A DNA stretch of 64,000 bases. Origin: Scenedesmus sp. ARA3 (taxonomy: Eukaryota; Chlorophyta; Chlorophyceae; Sphaeropleales; Scenedesmaceae). The stretch is from assembly GCA_004335835.1 (NCBI GenBank), contig RWJK01001896.1:1-64000 (forward strand). Direction: 5' to 3'. The notes beneath the pieces are model-generated. The model saw only the letters and a list, made by a program, of their open reading frames with translations. It was not told the origin of the DNA and ran no database searches. The position numbers and the translations under genes are program-made. Below are positions 59,801 through 64,000 of the stretch, piece after piece (position 1 is the stretch's first letter; every line of letters begins with the position of its first letter).

Positions 59801-60654
59801 GGGTTTGAGATCTGCAGGTTATGACATCAATGCAAGTAACAGTTTGCAGCCATGGTTGGTTGATAAGCGGAGGAGGCACTGGTTCAAAGCAGGCAGATGC
59901 TCAGGTGGAAAGCATCCCTGCTTGCCTGCTGCTTGGTCAAACAGTGCTGCATGGACCTGGCAACCACAACCGGCTCTCAACAGTCAGAAACACACAGTTT
60001 GATGCTGCCTGCAGCTGATGGCTGCGCAAATTGCTGCATGAGAGCAGGTCACAATGCCCGCAGCTGTCGCTACTGCCCTTGTGCTTCTTGTTGTTACAGA
60101 CATATCATTTCAGCACCCACCTGCAGGCTGCCACTGAAGCTGTACTGCGCAGATGCCACACTACGTGAGAATGTTGCCCTGGCCTGTGTGACTGCAGAGC
60201 CATAACCCCAAGGCACTGACAGGCTTGTGGCACCTATCGGCAGCATCTGATGGCTCCAGCTGAACACCACATTTGCTGTTGTGACGAGGTTGCTCCAGCC
60301 ATTGATGATGGGCAGCATGTTGGAGCGCAGCTGCTGCTGGGGCTGCGCCTGCAGCGATTGCTGCTGCACAAGAGGCTGCTGTTGATGTTGCTGCTGCTCC
60401 ATTTGTAGTTGCTGCTGCATTGGCTGCTGCAGCTCAGCCAGCTGGCTGATTTCCTGCTGCACATCTTGCAGGGCTGTGGTCAGATCAGCTGCTTCAAATG
60501 CTGGTTGCTGCAGCTCTTGTGCTGCTGCTGCTTGTGACTCTGCTGCTGCTGCCGTTACTTGGCTGCCTGGCGCACTGCATCTCACTGAGTGCATGCCAAG
60601 CAGCAGCACCGCACACCATGCTATTGCTGCAGTACAGGTACATATCCAAAGCAT
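56589..60654 (-). CDS. Secreted proline-rich glycoprotein with repeated beta-domains, cell-wall type
   Basis: On the minus strand, exons 60654-60121, 59811-59329, 58611-58058, 57393-57108 and 56813-56589 join in frame to 693 residues. It starts with a signal peptide (MLWICTCTAAIAWCAVLLLG) and a Gln-rich region. Then come a Cys-containing domain (YSFSGSLQISNPDPVNQMW...), a Pro spacer (PVPPPPPTPPPSPTPNPG, near residues 375-395) and a second similar domain (AFAWAVASSVTPS... DGVITVTNPSSQAITIQAV...). It ends SGWFDFDWNGAAAS. Domains with the SGxITVTNPN-type strand followed by a Cys pair and Pro spacers are common in large extracellular proteins of green algae, and the Pro run fits hydroxyproline glycosylation. 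An extracellular-matrix or cell-wall role is inferred. A 14-N gap lies in intron 2. The 5' edges of exons 3 and 4 are tandemly copied upstream of the exons. Confidence 0.72.
57290..57630 (-). repeat. Three-copy array of the 5' edge of glycoprotein exon 4
   Basis: The acceptor CTGCAG plus SAQVLVAGRSAPTLSPTSA has exon starts at 57393 (used), 57506 and 57620, period 113-114 bp. The first two copies read (57620 to 57506) are 114 bp apart, that is 38 codons, and read through in one frame (AAFNFDAADLSLHAADLFPC then SAQVLVAGRSAP). Confidence 0.94.
58590..59000 (-). repeat. Four-copy array of the 5' edge of glycoprotein exon 3
   Basis: The acceptor CTGCAG followed by IDCQSQA(L/V/I)MQSTVGTPSAP has exon starts at 58611 (used), 58707, 58838 and 58988. 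The spacing is 96, 131 and 150 bp. Copies keep the acceptor; the most distal one (IDCQLQAVTQSTIGVPSAPG) is the most diverged. Confidence 0.93.
59235..59248. other. Assembly gap (14 N)
   Basis: A short N run directly after a poly-C stretch in intron 2 of the glycoprotein gene. Confidence 0.98.
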
Positions 60655-63122
60655 GAGGTGTTACATATTCGAAGCTGCATGAGCATTTTGCAATGGGTAG
60701 CCCAACTGTGCAGCAGCTGCTCTGCATGTTGTGTCAGGTGGCTGTCAAGGCATGCACTGCTGCTGGTGCTGGTGCTGGTAGCTGCTGCTGATTTTGATCC
60801 TGACATACTTCATTTTCAACATTGATATCATGCTACAAGCGTTGAGCAATCTCTTGTCTGCCTGTGGCTGATCAACTAGGGATCTCCAGCAGCACCTGCT
60901 CACCAAGTTGTCTGCCTGACCTTACTTGCCCTCGGCAGCACCATGGGACGCCAACTCCACCCATTCCTTGTAACTTGTGTTACTGTATCATGTCAATGTT
61001 TGTGCGAACTCATATACGCAGCGTTGTCCCGCGAATGGTCTGTTGGTTGTACTGTCTGCCGCGCCTGGTCACACCGATGCAGCAGGTAAACGGCTATGGT
61101 TTGAAATAGTCCAGCAAACGATCGCGGAATCATTTCAAGGCGCTTGGCTGCGCTTGGCACTTGGCATGCGTTGCTGCTTGAATGACGGTTGACGTGGCAG
61201 TACACACGCCTGCAGACTGCAGGCAGCAGTGCAGGCCTTGCACACTGTCAAGCCACAGCGTCGTTGCGTCTCGGTGCTGGTTTAAAAGCAGTGTGTCATA
61301 CATTAGTGTCTAGTACGATACAAGGCATGCAAAAAGACGAGTTATCAAAGTACTGTGCAACCACGGTGCAACCGTTGTGGGCCTTGAAGGGCGTGCGCAG
61401 CGCCAAGCCTGACACACTCTCCTGGTCCAGGATTGCTTGAAGGCGCGCAGCTATGAATCGACCTTTGTTTTTCTGCAGTCTGGGAGCAGCGTTATAATGT
61501 CATCTTGCACTCGCCTACTGACAAGGAAGTTCAAGTTGAAGTTCAAGTGGAGTTTCACAAGCCCAACAAAGACATTGCAGCCACTAAGCGTAGGACGTGG
61601 ATGCTGGGCGCCACTGCAAAACAGATAAGGTGCGCAGCTGTGCATGACCAGCGTGCTTCGGCATCCTGGCTTTGTCTAGAATTCGAAATTTTAGATAAAG
61701 AAATTGTGACATCAACGGAGTACAACAATGATTGTGACCGCCTTGCTGCCAAAAGTCAGTGCCATGATCCATCTAGGCCTGGCCTGCCAACATGCAGCAC
61801 GCCACCAGCCCAGTCAACACGCACAAGTAAGCAAGGATCAGAGAACATGCAAGCTTGTTGCTGCAACATGCGCAGCCTTAGAAGCCTATATCCAAGCTTG
61901 CAATAGTTGCTGGGACAAACAGCGCTGCATGACTGCGCTGGTTGCACATACTCGCCATGGTGTGACAACCTCTGAAGTGTGAGCACAGCAGCCCGCAGCA
62001 GTTCAGCACAGCACTGCCCTCACAAGATCATCTGCAAATCTGCTGCCCCTATAAAAGGAGAAAATATGAGCGACTGCTACACGCAGACAATGCCTGCTAT
62101 ATGCAGTGCTGAACAGCACCGTGTTCACCACACGATGGTGCTGCTTGTGCCCAGTAAACAGGTTTGATGAGTGCTGATGCTGCTCACGTGGCAGCAGTGC
62201 ACAAGCCACACCAAGCTGCTGAGCCTGTTCAGTGACTAAAGTGCACAGTCAAGTAAAGTGCTTTATACAGTTCCTCCATCTCGCCACAACAACTGTGCAG
62301 TCTTGTGCCCTTTATATATCAACAATGATTGCTGCCATTGCTGTGATTCCAAAGAACTGCCATGCGGAGCCAATGGTGGTATGCCAGCATGCTGCGCCAA
62401 AGGTTTTGAAACTTCAACATGCACAAAACAGGCGTACATGCTCACGTACAGTACAGCGCAATGTACACCCAACGTTTTAACACCACAGACAACCCCATAA
62501 CTGCTGCGCTGCATGCTCAGCAGCAGCCAGCAAGATGTCTGCTGCCCTCCCAAAACTGTAGCATCAAAAGTCCCGTTTTAAAACTGTAGCACCAACAGTG
62601 CCGCTTCCAAAACTGTAGCACCAACAGTGCCAAAAACAAACACAACCAACACTGTATTTCACCGCTGTTGGCAGACGACAGGTTCTCCCACCTTGCAGGC
62701 GTCTGGCCACCTGTTTTCCCTGATGTCATCCCACAGGTGTTTTGTCGCAAGTCACAAAACTGTTGACACCACATGCTTTGTTCGGCGCCATGACAACGCA
62801 ACCCAACCCAAAACCTCCTGACAGTCCTGCATCAGCATGCACAAAACTTCATGCAAAACTGCATCTAATGTCCAGAGCAGTGTCTCAGCGTCAAAATCAG
62901 CGCAGCAGCTCTGCGTCCTCACTTGTTCACTACCTATCAACATTCAACCACAACGATGCAGACATACCGTCAGCACCCAAACAGCCTCTGGGGGCTACAG
63001 GGCTGCTGCTGCTGTCTCAAACCCCCATCTCATATATGCTGCCTGCCGTTTTCTCAACTGCGCTTCCAACCACCACCAGCCATCATGCACGACACACATG
63101 CTATATCAGACCAGGCCCAACC
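60655..63122. other. Intergenic, no gene supported
   Basis: It holds the upstream region of the glycoprotein gene and scattered short frames (for example 61505-61906) without recognisable features. A 28-bp minisatellite is at 62552-62632. Confidence 0.4.
62552..62632. repeat. Three-copy minisatellite, about 28-29 bp
   Basis: AAAACTGTAGCAYCAA occurs at 62552, 62580 and 62609, the last two copies sharing CACCAACAGTGCC. Confidence 0.88.
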
Positions 63123-63482
63123 TAAACCGCAGAGCCATATTGGCATGGTAGGCCCACCACAGCCCCCTCACAGCATTCAAACACGGCATGATTCAAAACA
63201 GCCCGCAGCAGCTGCATCAGGCCCTGCAAAACCTACACAAAGCTGCCAACCCCCGCCTTGCAACCACAGTACCCCCTGTGCAGCCGCAGCGCCACATTGG
63301 CGTGGTAGGCCCACCACTTGCTGCTGCTGCTTGCCATGCCCGACACAACGCTGTCAACCCCCACCTTGCAGCCACATTACCCCCTGTGCAGCCGCAGAGC
63401 CACATTGGCGTGGCAGTCTTACCACAGCCCCCACAGTTCTCCTGCAAAACTGAAACCTGGCACCCTTGCAGCTGCAGCTGCA
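63123..63482 (-). repeat. Copies of the terminal-exon end of the right-edge gene
   Basis: Plus-strand GCCACATTGGCATGGTAGGCCCACCACA at the end of the coding exon (about 63507) has copies starting near 63398, 63291 and 63134, each with the CCGCAG(A/C)GCCA(C/T)ATTGGC word. Spacing is about 107-157 bp. They lie downstream of the stop at 63483. Confidence 0.85.
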
Positions 63483-63966
63483 TCAGGCACGGCGCAGTCT
63501 CAGCCGCAGCGCCACATTGGCATGGTAGGCCCACCACAGGCCCCACAGGTCTCCTGCAAGTGACACATGCAGGCCAAACAGTGTAGCAAGCAGCTCAGCA
63601 GTGCTGCTGCTGCCAGAGCTGTGCTGCTGCTGCTGCTGTTGTGCTGCTGCTGGCGCTGCAAACTCTTCAGCCTCGATGCAGCTGCGGGGGTTGCCCAGAG
63701 CGCAGCTGGCTACTGCCGCAGCATGATGCATCTTTGCTGAAGCAGCGCTAGCCACAGCGCTGGGCCTAGCAGCTGCTGCTGCTGCTACCGCAGATCTTGC
63801 CTCTGCAACTGCTGCTGCCACAGCTGCTGCTGCTGCAGCAACCACTGGAGTACCGAGCACCCCCGTATCTGGGTGTGACACAGCCATCTGTGCTGCTGTG
63901 AACGCTGCTGTCACTGCAGCAGTAGCACGAGTCAGCATGCTGCCTCCTGCCTCACCGACAGCCACA

Positions 63967-64000
<34 letters not shown>
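63483..64000 (-). CDS. 3' end of an Ala/Gln-rich protein of unknown function (partial)
   Basis: The minus-strand frame runs from about 63966 down to a TGA at 63485-63483 (about 160 codons). It reads LTRATAAVTAAFTAAQ, Ala-rich stretches, NPRSCIEAEEFAAPAAA, a Gln run and a C-terminus LWWAYHANVALRLRLRRA. The plus-strand (CTG)n run to 64000 reads as (CAG)n on the minus strand and either encodes Gln or forms the acceptor region of an intron. No family is recognised. The gene continues beyond the window. Confidence 0.5.

Noticed and set aside
23047..63560. Interpretation of the direct repeats as a CRISPR array or transposon termini.
   Set aside because: Units are 100-250 bp, each locus has its own unrelated unit identical to a neighbouring exon edge, and there are no terminal inverted repeats, target-site duplications or cas genes.

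Overview
The window is nuclear DNA of a green alga, most likely of the Chlorophyceae. The evidence is short GT-AG introns, UGUAA-type polyadenylation signals, proteins full of Ala, Gln and Ser runs encoded by (GCN)n and (CAG)n, an outer-arm dynein gene, a COP1 gene and a proline-rich cell-wall-type protein. No bacterial, viral or organellar genes and no intact transposon were seen. Two assembly gaps (N runs) are present, one of them inside a tandem array.

Layout: 1-826 holds a perfect 21-bp hairpin and a tRNA-Val(CAC). 827-17208 (+) is the 3' part of the outer-arm dynein beta heavy chain in 41 exons that join in frame (2764 residues, linker end to C-terminus). 18290-19976 (+) is a GT34-like glycosyltransferase broken by one in-frame TAA. 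20978-25056 (+) is a secreted SGNH/GDSL-type esterase. 27485-28708 (-) is a probable gene of unknown function. 29964-33995 (+) is a large Gln/Ala-rich nuclear-type coiled-coil protein. 35158-39028 (-) is an alpha/beta hydrolase with one in-frame TGA. 40360-45117 (+) is the E3 ubiquitin ligase COP1. 47978-52254 (-) is a WS/DGAT-type acyltransferase. 53331-55375 (+) is the tRNA 2'-O-methyltransferase TRM7/FTSJ1. 56589-60654 (-) is a secreted Pro-rich glycoprotein. 63483-64000 (-) is the 3' end of a further gene that leaves the window.

The genes are ordinary independent eukaryotic transcription units and do not form a pathway. Two head-to-head pairs (hydrolase/COP1 and WS-DGAT/TRM7) share intergenic regions of 1.1-1.3 kb.

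The most striking feature cuts across genes. In at least nine of the eleven protein genes, one or more exon edges (the last or first roughly 30-110 coding bases plus the splice site, or the stop codon of a terminal exon) are repeated in tandem in the neighbouring intron or 3' flank. There are 2-5 direct copies with periods of about 100-250 bp, usually with the donor, acceptor or stop kept. About seventeen such exon-edge arrays are visible. They account for much of the longer introns, create arrays of competing splice sites, in several cases duplicate catalytic or WD40 motifs, and coincide with an assembly gap. I could not test whether the extra copies are spliced; all exon models here come from reading frame, splice consensus and family similarity recalled from memory.
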